From assembly GCA_002293145.1 (NCBI GenBank), contig DBCO01000031.1:1-61094 (forward strand): a stretch of 61,094 bases of DNA, written 5' to 3'. This document shows, in pieces, positions 17,555 to 26,255 of the stretch (the first letter of the stretch is position 1; each line of letters starts with the position of its first letter). This DNA comes from Akkermansiaceae bacterium UBA956. GTDB taxonomy: Bacteria; Verrucomicrobiota; Verrucomicrobiia; Verrucomicrobiales; Akkermansiaceae. Under the pieces are notes generated by a model that saw only the letters and a program-made list of their open reading frames with translations, was not told where the DNA came from and did not search any database. A program made the position numbers and the translations under genes.

Positions 17555-18697
17555 ATGAACAATGCGCAATCCCTGCATGACCTGAGTTACGAAGAACTCG
17601 AGCAGTTCATGAAGGTTGATGGAATTAAAGCCGTCCATGCACACAGCCTTTGGCGCTTGCTGCACTGGGATGCCTCCTTACTCGAAAGGGAATCTTGCCA
17701 ACATCTACTCGGTCCACTACGCCGCTGGATCGACGAATATGTGGGTGAGGATAAGACATTTTTCCTCGATCATCCCGAGCAAGTTGCTGACATCCGCAGC
17801 AGCGATGGCATGACCCGCAAGTTCCTGCTGAAATTGCGCGATGGACAAACCATCGAGACTGTGCTCATGAGCTACGACGGGCGCTTCACCGCATGCGTCA
17901 GCACCCAAGTCGGCTGCGCCATGGGCTGTGTGTTTTGCGCGACGGGCCAAATGGGCTTCACGCGCCACCTTCGCCCCGGCGAGATCATCGCCCAGGTACT
18001 CCACGTGCAACGCGTGCTGCGCCGCGACTGCGGAAAGCGACTGCGCAATCTCGTGCTCATGGGCATGGGCGAACCGCTGCACAACTACGATGCCGTGATG
18101 CGTGCCATGACCGTCATGTCCGATGTCCGCGGCCCAAGTCTGTCAGCACAGCGCATCACCATCAGCACCGTCGGTGTCGCACCAGCCATCCGGCGCATGG
18201 CCGAAGAGAAAATCCCCTACAACCTCGCGCTGAGCCTGCACGGTGCCAACCAAGCCCAACGCAGCGCGTTGATCCCCGTGGGGAAAAAATGGCAGATGGA
18301 AGAACTCATGGAAGCCTGCCGCATCTACAATCGCGAAGTCGGCAAAGGCATTTTCATCGAGTGGACACTCATCGCAGGCACCAACGATAGCCCAGAAATC
18401 GCAGCGGAACTTGCCGAACTCTTGCGCGGCATCGATGTCCACATCAACCTGATCCCGCTGAACCCGACCGAAGGCTATGCCGGCACTGCGACGGCGACCC
18501 AAGCCGGTCTGCAATTCCAGAAACTCCTCCGCAACGCTGGCTACCCTGTCACCTTCCGCCAACGCCGCGGCATCGACGTGGCCGCCGGTTGTGGACAGCT
18601 CAAATCCGAACGCAACAAGCGTGCTGAATCATTCGACGAGAAATTGCAACCCACCAAAGCAGGACCGAAGCAGACACAACTCGATCAAGTTTCGTGA
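17555..18697 (+). CDS. rlmN: 23S rRNA (adenine-2503 C2)-methyltransferase RlmN
   Basis: RlmN is a radical SAM enzyme that methylates C2 of A2503 in 23S rRNA and A37 in some tRNAs, affecting translation fidelity. The 380-residue protein has the radical SAM cysteines Cys121, Cys125 and Cys128 (GCAMGCVFCATG), the methyl-accepting Cys in GIDVAAGCGQL near the C-terminus, and its partner Cys114 in FTACVSTQ. An accessory domain precedes the core. The end is a basic tail of about 25 residues with no motif. It follows the cyclophilin gene closely and may be cotranscribed. Confidence 0.97.
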   Translation: MNNAQSLHDLSYEELEQFMKVDGIKAVHAHSLWRLLHWDASLLERESCQHLLGPLRRWIDEYVGEDKTFFLDHPEQVADIRSSDGMTRKFLLKLRDGQTIETVLMSYDGRFTACVSTQVGCAMGCVFCATGQMGFTRHLRPGEIIAQVLHVQRVLRRDCGKRLRNLVLMGMGEPLHNYDAVMRAMTVMSDVRGPSLSAQRITISTVGVAPAIRRMAEEKIPYNLALSLHGANQAQRSALIPVGKKWQMEELMEACRIYNREVGKGIFIEWTLIAGTNDSPEIAAELAELLRGIDVHINLIPLNPTEGYAGTATATQAGLQFQKLLRNAGYPVTFRQRRGIDVAAGCGQLKSERNKRAESFDEKLQPTKAGPKQTQLDQVS

Positions 18698-19056
18698 AAA
18701 AATTCCAAGTTTCCAAAATCCGTAAAATTCGTCGTTTCTATTAAACTAAAAACCCAATTTGAACCACAGATTTTCGTGTTTGCTCTGAATGGAACTTCGG
18801 ACTTTCGGTTATTGCAACCGCCTTGCCAACGAAAGCCCTAATCTCCCACTCTTCCTTTTGCGAATTTTGCGTTTTCCGCAGCGAGTAATCCACGGCACCA
18901 AGATTCGAAAAAATTCAAAAATTTAACGGCATCTGCATGATCCATGTCTAAATCGACACAGGATTTCGCAAGTTTCGCACAGGTTTTCGCAACTTTGCGA
19001 TTGGCTTGCTGAAATTTTCTGCTATCATTACCCTAAGCTCCTATTGACTCATGGTA
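18698..19056. other. Intergenic region between rlmN and a lipoprotein gene
   Basis: No gene is seen. It holds short repeats of the type TTTCGCAA (18964-19002) and a 17-base sequence at 18859-18875 that occurs in inverted orientation at 15980-15996. Nothing here resembles a clear terminator or an RNA gene. Confidence 0.4.
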
Positions 19057-19443
19057 ATGAAATCCATCGTCCCACTTGCTATCACATCTCTCGCCCTAGG
19101 TCTCAGCTCCTGCGGCATAAAATCCACGGTGGCAAATTTCAAAGCAAAAATCACACCGGACATCAAAATGCCCGAGATGAAAATACCCGAGGTGAACCAC
19201 GGCGACGTAGCCCGCTTCTCCTTCCGCGATCTCCTTCCCTCTTCCATTCCGATCGTTGAGGTTGATACCCAAAAGCTCAAGGAAATCGAGACCGGCAAAC
19301 AAAAGGCTATGGCCTACCAAAATTCGCGCAGCTCCTACTTTGGCACTTGGTTTGGCGATCCTGCCGACTTCAAAGAACCCGAGCTTCCTTCTGGCATGCT
19401 CGACAATCCCGAGTTTAGCCTCCTACCTCCCAAGCCGCAGTAG
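19057..19443 (+). CDS. Small lipoprotein of unknown function
   Basis: This protein of about 128 residues begins MKSIVPLAITSLALGLSSC, a textbook lipoprotein signal with Cys19 as the lipidated residue. The mature part is Pro/Lys-rich (IKMPEMKIPEVNHGDV) and ends with Pro-rich sequence (LLPPKPQ), suggesting an extended, cell-envelope-located chain. I do not recognise the family. An ATG six bases upstream (19051, MVMKSIV) is an alternative start. It appears to be a single-gene unit. Confidence 0.7.
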   Translation: MKSIVPLAITSLALGLSSCGIKSTVANFKAKITPDIKMPEMKIPEVNHGDVARFSFRDLLPSSIPIVEVDTQKLKEIETGKQKAMAYQNSRSSYFGTWFGDPADFKEPELPSGMLDNPEFSLLPPKPQ

Positions 19444-19671
19444 TTTCCCGTTTGAACCAATCTCGATAAATCATAGGACATTCGAAGGATTTTTCTCCAT
19501 ATGATCAACGCCATTCCAAAGAACTGAATGGCATTTTTTCATGCCGTTTTTTTCCTTTGAATCGAGTACGAACGCGCAAGTCCCCAAGCAATCAATCCCC
19601 AAACCACTAAGTTTCAGGATGCCACTGCGCTCACCCCGCACTACTTAGCTGAACCCGCGCTGCAACACAAA

Positions 19672-19700
19672 AAAAGCGACCTCGGGTAGAGGCCGCTTTT
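19672..19700 (-). terminator. Terminator after the membrane-anchored toroid gene
   Basis: AAAAGCG-A-CCTC pairs with GAGG-C-CGCTTTT around a GGGTA loop, with one internal mismatch. On the minus strand it is followed by a long T-run and lies 25 bases after the stop of the gene at 19725-21221. The nearly symmetrical A/T tails may let it work on the plus strand too. Confidence 0.75.
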
Positions 19701-19724
19701 GGAAGGACTTGCTGGGAATTAGTC

Positions 19725-21221
19725 TTAGTGTCCACCACCAGTACCAGGCAGGAAGCGATAATACACTTCCATCATGAGCGTGCAGAGTGCGGTGCGATAG
19801 AATACCGACTGGGCGCTGCCACCTTGGAAGGAGGCTCCTACAGCGCGCAATTTTCCATCAGGGCTTTTCCATGTGCCAGCAGGATCTTGATTTTTAAGAA
19901 CTTCGTCACGCATCATCGCATTGTAGTCTTTCCACTCTTGGCCGCCACGATTCATCATGGCTTGGGCTTCATAATAATGCCCATAAAGATCCGCAAACTC
20001 CGTGCCCCACTTTAATTTGCTATTTTTCGCAATGTATTTGGCACCTTTACGAACAGCAGATTGATTTTCTTTGCCCCACATTTGGTAGCAGAGAACACCA
20101 ACACCGGTAAGAGTGTGATAGTCAAGACCGCCATGCAGACCTGGGCCTGAGTAGCCGAATCCGCCTTCAGAGTCTTGTTTGTCGGCAAGATAGTTGATCG
20201 CTTTCGAAGCACAGCGACTCAGGTTTTTGAAATCGATTCCCGTGTGCTTCATCGCTTTCAGTGCCTGAATGTGCCAACCAGCGATGGAAACGTCACCACC
20301 ACGGTCACCAGACTCATCGTAGCTGTAGTCCCAACCGCCCGACTTATGCTGGTTGTCGATCAGGAACTGCCCAGCCTTCTGAGTCACTTCATTAAGATTT
20401 GGCACATTGATGCTGAGTTGCTTGCAGAAAGTCGCGGATTCTGCCAATGCATAAGTAGCAATTGAATGTTCATAAGGCCAGTGCTTGTCAGAAACTTTTT
20501 GAGACAGCTTGCCGTCTTTCATACCAAGATTGATGAGGAACGTCATGGCTTTGAGGCAAGAATCGCCGAATTCTTCTGAGATCGGTGTTTCGCAATGGCC
20601 AAGGTAAGCTAACAACCCCAACCCTGTCATCGCGGCTTTGTCACCCTCACCCCATGAACCGTCAGCGGCTTGCGTGGACTTCATCCAACGCAATGCTTTG
20701 ACTACAGCATCCTCGCACTGTGGTACACCGCCGGTTTCCGCGAGGCGCTGCAAGCGATCTTCTTTGGAGCAACGTTTGCGCATTGTCGCAGGGATAGCTC
20801 CGAAGCCACCACCACCGCCGCCACCGTCACCACCGGTGCCCCAGCCGTCGCCAAAGTCATCACCGTTGCCGAAGTCGGTGGATGGTTGTGGGACATCAAC
20901 TTCAGGAACAGGAATGGCAACATTGGAAGTGGTCTGTGCTGCGATCACCTTGGCGCTGCTGGATGAGGGAGCCGAAGGCTTTTGTTTGGAATTGGTGCTG
21001 ACCTTTTTGCTTTCGATCACTTCTTCCGCAGGAATGTTCGCGCTATAGGTAACGATTACAGGCGTTTCCTTAAACAGCGGATTGATCAAAATGAAAGCCA
21101 GTAGCAGGCCGATCAAGACGATCGAAAGTATCGCGATCACGATGGAGGAAATGGTGGAATTCCGTTTCATCGCATCAAGACGTGCTTGAGCTTCGGGGCT
21201 GAGTTGTGCGTGGAGACTCAT
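19725..21221 (-). CDS. Membrane-anchored alpha/alpha-toroid (prenyltransferase/squalene-oxidase repeat) protein
   Basis: The 498-residue protein has a cytoplasmic N-terminus, one membrane segment (about residues 24-47), a Pro/Ser linker, a Gly-rich hinge (about 118-142, GGDGGGGGGGFG) and a large periplasmic domain. That domain carries repeats of the squalene-hopene-cyclase/prenyltransferase type: ALRWMKSTQAADGSWG, FLIDNQHKSGGW, NYLADKQDSEGGFGY, LKNQDPAGTWKS. It lacks the DxDD motif of true cyclases, so it is probably a binding or structural toroid rather than a terpene cyclase. A lipoprotein gene and a TonB/ExbB/ExbD set lie just upstream, which suggests a shared envelope function. A terminator follows. 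Confidence 0.82.
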   Translation of the reverse strand: MSLHAQLSPEAQARLDAMKRNSTISSIVIAILSIVLIGLLLAFILINPLFKETPVIVTYSANIPAEEVIESKKVSTNSKQKPSAPSSSSAKVIAAQTTSNVAIPVPEVDVPQPSTDFGNGDDFGDGWGTGGDGGGGGGGFGAIPATMRKRCSKEDRLQRLAETGGVPQCEDAVVKALRWMKSTQAADGSWGEGDKAAMTGLGLLAYLGHCETPISEEFGDSCLKAMTFLINLGMKDGKLSQKVSDKHWPYEHSIATYALAESATFCKQLSINVPNLNEVTQKAGQFLIDNQHKSGGWDYSYDESGDRGGDVSIAGWHIQALKAMKHTGIDFKNLSRCASKAINYLADKQDSEGGFGYSGPGLHGGLDYHTLTGVGVLCYQMWGKENQSAVRKGAKYIAKNSKLKWGTEFADLYGHYYEAQAMMNRGGQEWKDYNAMMRDEVLKNQDPAGTWKSPDGKLRAVGASFQGGSAQSVFYRTALCTLMMEVYYRFLPGTGGGH

Positions 21222-21817
21222 AGGGTAGTTTTTGTTAGTTTTTTAGCTGTTAGACCAAAGGATTGGGACGTTGGGACTCGCGGGGAGAATTCTAGAAGAA
21301 CCAGCGGCAATTTGCCAGCATAAATCTATGGAATTTTTCTCGCGTCAGCAGGAGTAACGCCGAGTCGATCATGAAGCTTAGAAAAAAATCACGAATTTGT
21401 GTATTTATTTCGAATTCTCAGCGCTAAATCCTAAAATGATGAGCATGAAAAATACCCTCCCGCCCCGTAAAAACGGTCATTTTCACCCTGCAAATGTCGT
21501 TTGCTGCCGCTGAACCCGCAGCAGCGCAAGACCGTGAAGTCTGGTATGACAGGCAGGGGAAAGTCGCGGGCGAGAAAAAACGCCGAATCTCGTGACCAAG
21601 TCCAACCACGCGACTGAGCCGCGGCGCCAGCGCTTGCGAAATTCCTGCATTCGCCGCTCGATGATGATGGAGATCACAGCCGACATTTGAGCACACATTT
21701 TGACCAACAGCGAGCATACTGGCATGGTTATGGCAACTCGTGTTACCCGACTCCATAGCAGCTACCACTCAGACCCACGATTTTTTCTCTGTTATTCCCG
21801 TCAAGGCAATTAGGGCA
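21222..21817. other. Intergenic region with one decayed reading frame
   Basis: About 600 bases between the toroid gene and a lipoprotein gene. The left end holds the toroid promoter. A decayed secreted-protein start (21445-21595) is described separately. Two minus-strand frames (21424-21768, 21483-21725) have Cys/His/Arg-rich composition and do not look coding. Confidence 0.4.
21445..21595 (+). pseudogene. Possible remnant of a secreted protein, frameshifted at codon 2
   Basis: ATG at 21445 is followed by a run of five A. If one A is removed, the frame reads MKIPSRPVKTVIFTLQMSFA and then AAEPAAAQDREVWYDRQGK, a convincing signal peptide plus start of a mature protein, ending at TGA 21593-21595. 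As written, the ATG frame leaves this sequence after two codons. The peptide is short (about 49 residues), so a larger gene has probably decayed here. This could also be chance. Confidence 0.3.
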
Positions 21818-22231
21818 TTACTGGCCGTTCGCCTTGGGTGGTGTGGCTGTGGCATCGCTGACCCCTGGGATCTCTGGCTTTTTCACAGGTGGCTCCGGAG
21901 TCGGCCCTTGGCTTTTTGGCATTTCCACCCGCTCATCGCTCGGCTTGATCACCACAAGTGCCGATGGCCTCTTAACCGTTCTTGCCGTCTCCGTCGAAGC
22001 GGATTCTGGCGCATCAAGCTGATTGAGTAAATCAGGATCGCGCAGTTGATTCGCCAACTCATAATCGGCATCCGTGCTCGGCATGGAAAAGTTCTCAGCA
22101 GGTGGCTTCGGATGATTTTTCTCCACCACAGCAACAGGCTCAGGAGTTGGATCCTTCTTAGCACAAGACGAAACCACCACACACAATCCTAACGCTAGCG
22201 CATACCGATGCATGAACTCATTGAAGCGCAT
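21818..22231 (-). CDS. Proline-rich lipoprotein of unknown function
   Basis: The 137-residue protein begins with a lipoprotein signal (LALGLCVVVSSC, Cys23) and continues as a Pro/Glu/Lys-rich, probably extended chain (PTPEPVAVVEKNHPKPP, PEPPVKKPEIPG). An internal ATG giving MHRYALAL (22213) is an alternative start. I do not recognise it. It is divergent from the TonB-like gene, with under 90 bases between the starts, so the two may share a control region; its low complexity resembles the Pro-rich linker of TonB itself. Confidence 0.6.
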   Translation of the reverse strand: MRFNEFMHRYALALGLCVVVSSCAKKDPTPEPVAVVEKNHPKPPAENFSMPSTDADYELANQLRDPDLLNQLDAPESASTETARTVKRPSALVVIKPSDERVEMPKSQGPTPEPPVKKPEIPGVSDATATPPKANGQ

Positions 22232-22317
22232 AATCTGGCATTTGAAAAGAAAGATTTCCGATTTCCCTGCCTAAATTCTTGAAAAACCGAGCCAACTTCT
22301 TCATACTGCAACCACAC

Positions 22318-23475
22318 ATGACATCATACGCGCCATCTTTGATGATGCCCAGCCAGTCTAAGCTCTGGCTGATATCGTTTTTGTGTTCTCTCGCCCTCTT
22401 ACTGATCGGCGTTTTTCTCTTTGGCGTTTTGACTTTGACATCGATGGGTTTTTCACCCAAACGGCCACTCCCTCGCCCCGCTGAACAAGTAGTGGTCATT
22501 CTCGCTCCCGCATTGCCTCAGGTTGCCTCCGTCACAACAGCAGCACCCACCATTCCCGTTGCGGAAAAAGATCGGCCTCAATTCGCTCGAACCTCTGCTG
22601 ATCAAGAGTCCGCATCGCCCGAAAAGGCCGATTTTATCGGTGATCGCGATACCATCGCCACCAGTGATGCCATTCCTCTCGCTGGCGCCCCCGCAATGCC
22701 CAGTCAAGCAGGGCGTGAGCCTCGACGCCCCAAAGAAATCGAAACAACGGTCAGCAAACCGCAGGATGGCGAAATCACACACAATGCCCCATCGACGCCC
22801 ACTCCTCAGCCGATGGCGCAACCTTCTCCTCTCACTTCGAACGAGAATTTCCTGCAGGAGTTGCCGACCAAAGCATCAAGCCTTGCCGAAAATCGCACCG
22901 AGCAGGAAATGCCAGACAAGCCTGAGCAAAAGGAAATCATCCCTAAGGAAACCATCCTCGGTGAAATCCCCGTAGAGCGCGCCGTCAAGCAAGAAGAAAT
23001 CAAACCAAAACCGATGGTAGCAACCGCGGACTCTCGCGAAAAAGCGAACCAGCTTCCTAAGCCAAACCAACCGCGCGAAGCCGATCCCACCACGCCCGGA
23101 TTCCGCGGCAACCAACAAAAAACCAAAATTAGCGGGTCAATCACACGCCAAGGAAAATCAGCGCTGAATGTCGCGAATACCTCTCTCGGCCGTTACCACG
23201 CTGCACTCAGCCGCTCCATCGAGGCGGAGTGGCACCGCAATTGCACCAAATACCGCGATTTCATCACCCCCGGCATCCTCACGATGCGCTTTGTGGTTGA
23301 CCCAAGTGGCTCCGTGCGCTCCGTTTCGGTCGTCGAAATGGTCAATGCCGGCGAAGTGCAAAAAGGCTTCACGCTCAACTCCATCCGCCAAGCCAAGCTC
23401 CCCACGATCCCCGCCGATTTGAAAAAAGAACTCGATGGAGAACCTCTCGAAATCACCTACAACTTTTACTTCTAA
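22318..23475 (+). CDS. TonB-like energy transducer
   Basis: The product of about 385 residues has one N-terminal membrane segment (LWLISFLCSLALLLIGVFLF), a long Pro/Glu/Lys-rich periplasmic linker and a C-terminal domain of TonB/TolA type (LTMRFVVDPSGSVRSVSVVE, ending ITYNFYF). With ExbB and ExbD downstream it should pass proton-motive force across the periplasm. The longest frame begins with TTG at 22279; I prefer the ATG giving MTSYAPS. The C-terminal domain lacks an obvious YP motif of classical TonB and could instead be TolA-like. The next gene starts two bases after its stop. Confidence 0.8.
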   Translation: MTSYAPSLMMPSQSKLWLISFLCSLALLLIGVFLFGVLTLTSMGFSPKRPLPRPAEQVVVILAPALPQVASVTTAAPTIPVAEKDRPQFARTSADQESASPEKADFIGDRDTIATSDAIPLAGAPAMPSQAGREPRRPKEIETTVSKPQDGEITHNAPSTPTPQPMAQPSPLTSNENFLQELPTKASSLAENRTEQEMPDKPEQKEIIPKETILGEIPVERAVKQEEIKPKPMVATADSREKANQLPKPNQPREADPTTPGFRGNQQKTKISGSITRQGKSALNVANTSLGRYHAALSRSIEAEWHRNCTKYRDFITPGILTMRFVVDPSGSVRSVSVVEMVNAGEVQKGFTLNSIRQAKLPTIPADLKKELDGEPLEITYNFYF

Positions 23476-23476
23476 C

Positions 23477-24166
23477 ATGCCCATGTCCATCCTCGCCGCA
23501 GCCACATTCGCAACCTCTCAAGGTGCTCTCCACACCGTGTGGGAAAACTTTTCCAACGGCGGAAACTTCATGTATCCTTTGCTCGTGTGTCTGCTCATTG
23601 GCTTCACCGTGATCATTTTCAAACTCCTAACGCTGCGCCGTTCCATCATCATCCCGCCCGCCCTCGCCTACGAGGTCGATCGCTTTGAGCAACGCGTCGA
23701 GGCCGGCTCCGCCGAGCAATTGTTAGAAGAATTTGAAAAAGGAAAAACCGCACTCGCGCGCCTCGCTTCCGTAGCTGTGCGCAATCGCGGCAAGTCACAA
23801 GCCGACATCAGCGATGCCGTGCAAACCACCGCCCGCCATGAAGTTCTACACCTGAATGCCGGCATGACGGCCCTCGATGTCGTCATCACTGTATCTCCGC
23901 TGCTCGGCCTTCTCGGCACCGCCAGCGGCCTCGCCTTTCTGTTCCAAGAAATGGCCAAAGCAGGCGACATGAGCAACACCCAAATCATCGCTCAAGGCAT
24001 CGCAGTCGCCCTCAATACCACCATCTTCGGGCTCGCCATCACCGTTCCCTGCGTCATCGCCCAGAGCTTTTTTAATCGTCAAATCGAAAGCTTCACCACC
24101 GAACTGGAAATGCTCCTCAGCAAGCTCGTCCACGTCTGCCAAAAAGCCCGCTCACCGCAAAAATAA
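23477..24166 (+). CDS. exbB: MotA/TolQ/ExbB proton channel family protein
   Basis: This protein of about 229 residues has three membrane segments in the family pattern: one near the N-terminus (FMYPLLVCLLIGFTVIIFKL), then the pair flanking the conserved TVSPLLGLLGTASGLAFLFQ and IAVALNTTIFGLAITVPCVI segments, where the conserved Thr and Pro line the proton path. A long cytoplasmic loop lies between TM1 and TM2. The ATG giving MPMSIL is two bases after the TonB-like stop; the frame also runs upstream inside that gene. It forms the motor with the ExbD-like protein. Confidence 0.93.
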   Translation: MPMSILAAATFATSQGALHTVWENFSNGGNFMYPLLVCLLIGFTVIIFKLLTLRRSIIIPPALAYEVDRFEQRVEAGSAEQLLEEFEKGKTALARLASVAVRNRGKSQADISDAVQTTARHEVLHLNAGMTALDVVITVSPLLGLLGTASGLAFLFQEMAKAGDMSNTQIIAQGIAVALNTTIFGLAITVPCVIAQSFFNRQIESFTTELEMLLSKLVHVCQKARSPQK

Positions 24167-24178
24167 ACCTGCACAATC

Positions 24179-24616
24179 ATGCTTTTCGCCCGACCTGTTA
24201 AAAAAAGTTCCGGTGTGCCGATCGTCCCAATGATCGACATCCTATTTATTTTGCTGATCTTTTTCATCGTCTCCACCAACTTCAAACGCCCGCGCCACCA
24301 ACTCCAAATCTCCCTGCCCACCGCCAAAGACCTGCCCACCCAAAAGGTCATAGCTGAAATGTCCGTGCTCGCCATCGATGGCAGTGGCACCATCGCCCTC
24401 GAAGGCGCGCTCGTGCCCGATGATCTCCTCATTTCGTATCTGGAAGCTTGGCGTAAGCTCAATCCCGAGCGCAATCTCGAGATCGAACTCGATCAAAAAG
24501 CACCGAGCGGAAAACTCATTGAAGTCATGGGAGCATTGACGCGCCTTGGCATCAAGACTATGCCTACCCGCGTACTCAAGGCCCCGTCCACGCCACTTCC
24601 TACCCCTAATCCCTAA
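24179..24616 (+). CDS. exbD: ExbD/TolR-family biopolymer transport protein
   Basis: The 145-residue protein has the single N-terminal membrane segment with the proton-carrying Asp in VPMIDILFILLIFFIVSTNF, then a small periplasmic domain (EIELDQKAPSGKLIEVMGAL). It completes the TonB-ExbB-ExbD motor and starts 12 bases after exbB. The C-terminus is Pro/Thr-rich (LKAPSTPLPTPNP), which is unusual and could mediate contact with partner proteins. The def gene follows 25 bases downstream and may be in the same transcript. Confidence 0.93.
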   Translation: MLFARPVKKSSGVPIVPMIDILFILLIFFIVSTNFKRPRHQLQISLPTAKDLPTQKVIAEMSVLAIDGSGTIALEGALVPDDLLISYLEAWRKLNPERNLEIELDQKAPSGKLIEVMGALTRLGIKTMPTRVLKAPSTPLPTPNP

Positions 24617-24641
24617 CCATTGCCCACATCACCATTCCATC

Positions 24642-25187
24642 ATGCTGCTAGAAATCGTCCAACTCGGTGACCCCGTTCTGCGGGAAAAATGCGCCGCCGT
24701 CACCGAGGTCACCGAGGATATCATCACCCTCGCCGAGAACATGCTCGAGACCATGTACCACGCCAATGGCGTCGGTCTCGCCGCGCCACAAATCGCCCGC
24801 GCCATCCGCATGGCCGTCATCGATGTTTCGCATGATCTTGAGTGCGTGAACTTCCTCAAAGTCAATGGCCAGGACACTGATCTGCTCGACATCATGCCCC
24901 TCGTTTTCCTCAATCCCGAACTGGAACTCGATGGAGCTCGCGCCGTCGAAACCGAAGGCTGCTTGAGCATCCGCGGCGTTCGTGCACCCGTCGGTCGCCC
25001 ATCCATCGTAAAGGTCAAATGTACTACCCTCGATGGCGAGACGCTCGAAATCGAAACTGACGGACTGCTTGCTCGCGCCTTTCAGCACGAAATCGACCAC
25101 CTCGACGGCGTGCTCTTTCTCGACCGCCTCTCCCCCGCCGCCAAAATGGCGATTCGCAAGCAACTCAAGCCTTTTGGCCCCCAGTAA
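24642..25187 (+). CDS. def: Peptide deformylase
   Basis: Peptide deformylase removes the formyl group from the N-terminal Met of new proteins. The 181-residue product has all three metal-site motifs: GVGLAAPQ near residue 45, EGCLSI (with the Cys ligand) near 105, and QHEIDHLDG (two His ligands and the catalytic Glu) near 147. The frame is open upstream to 24546 inside exbD, but the ATG giving MLLEIVQLGDPVLR matches the family start. A 20-residue insertion (LECVNFLKVNGQDTDLLDIM) sits between motifs 1 and 2. Confidence 0.97.
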   Translation: MLLEIVQLGDPVLREKCAAVTEVTEDIITLAENMLETMYHANGVGLAAPQIARAIRMAVIDVSHDLECVNFLKVNGQDTDLLDIMPLVFLNPELELDGARAVETEGCLSIRGVRAPVGRPSIVKVKCTTLDGETLEIETDGLLARAFQHEIDHLDGVLFLDRLSPAAKMAIRKQLKPFGPQ

Positions 25188-25803
25188 TCGGGACGAAACA
25201 CAAGACTTTCAGAGATAAGATTTGAAGTGGAGAGCTGAAAACCAAGTGACTCGGCCAAATATAAGCCCGAAATCCGAAATTGAATCGATTTTGAATGAAA
25301 TAGAGCAGTGGCTTTTACTAGTTTTGCCGCCTATTTGTTCATTACGGTGTGGCTCTGGTAGCAACTTGGCGAAGTTGCTCCAAGCCATTGTAAAATGTTT
25401 TCAAGCAAGGGTTTATACTTATCGAGGCCGCCTCAATTTACTGCATTATAGCGCAACGACGTCCGACTGCGAGACCCAATACCACGCCGCGATGAACGCC
25501 TCCATCCGATCTTCTCGAAGAAAGCAATGATACTAACCTGTCCACCAAGGGGATTGATAGGCTTTGGAGTATCAGCACGATTGACTTGCGTGCGGGAAAA
25601 CGGGATTGCAAAAAGTACGCATCATTTGGTGATAGAAGTTGGTGTATAGTTATTTGACACAACCATTCTACCATATGCCCTGTAGCCAAACGATGCTTTT
25701 TCTGACTTCGGTTTCCAAGTTTATGCCAAAATCCAAAAAATACTGCAAGAACTCGATGTATCCCCCTTGCCCCGACAACGCGCCACAGGTTAAATCACAT
25801 CAA
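25188..25803. other. Long intergenic region with a perfect hairpin
   Basis: About 615 bases with no gene I can support. An exact inverted repeat, AGCAACTT and AAGTTGCT around a GGCG loop, lies at 25360-25379; it has no T-run and so is not a standard terminator. Frames at 25222-25530 and 25639-26091 (plus) and 25438-25689 (minus) lack protein-like composition. The region looks like eroded DNA. Confidence 0.4.
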
Positions 25804-26097
25804 CTACGCGAACAGAGACAGCTCTTCAATCGCCGATCTCGAAGTAGCGCGATTCGGCTTCGGGCGGCTCAAGATGGCATCGATTTTCATCAGATCTTCC
25901 ATGCTTGGCTCCCACTCACCCAGCCGCAGACGTTGCAAATCACCGCGCCAATCACGCATCGCCATGACAGGCGTGCCGACATCGGGGGCCGAAAGCAAAT
26001 GTGCCACTTCTTCCAATCGGCCACTCACAGCAAACTCCTTGCGCGCACGCCGGAGCCAGATGCTCACAAATTTCCGCTCTTTTACCTGTGATTGCAT
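25804..26097 (-). CDS. Hypothetical protein
   Basis: I do not recognise this 97-residue protein, but its composition is protein-like: a charged helical N-terminal half (VSIWLRRARKEFAVSGRLEEVAHLL), a middle DWRGDLQRLRLGEWEPSMEDLMKIDAIL, and a Ser-rich tail. Alternating basic and hydrophobic residues suggest a small helical, possibly DNA- or protein-binding, protein. It sits alone at the edge of an eroded region. The plus-strand frame across it looks like its shadow. Confidence 0.5.
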   Translation of the reverse strand: MQSQVKERKFVSIWLRRARKEFAVSGRLEEVAHLLSAPDVGTPVMAMRDWRGDLQRLRLGEWEPSMEDLMKIDAILSRPKPNRATSRSAIEELSLFA

Positions 26098-26255
26098 GGA
26101 AAGAACTTACTTAAGAGACGTGAATTGTCAACCCGGTTTACGCAATCGAGATCATTCTCTCAAACTGAGAAATCCCAACATTAATAAAAACTGCATCATT
26201 CGCAGCACCAAGTGAATTCACAGGTGCCACGAATGAATCATCAACGACAATTGGC

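Noticed and set aside
19725..21221. Squalene-hopene cyclase
   Set aside because: The repeat pattern fits the fold, but the acidic DxDD catalytic motif is absent and there is a membrane anchor with a long Gly-rich linker.
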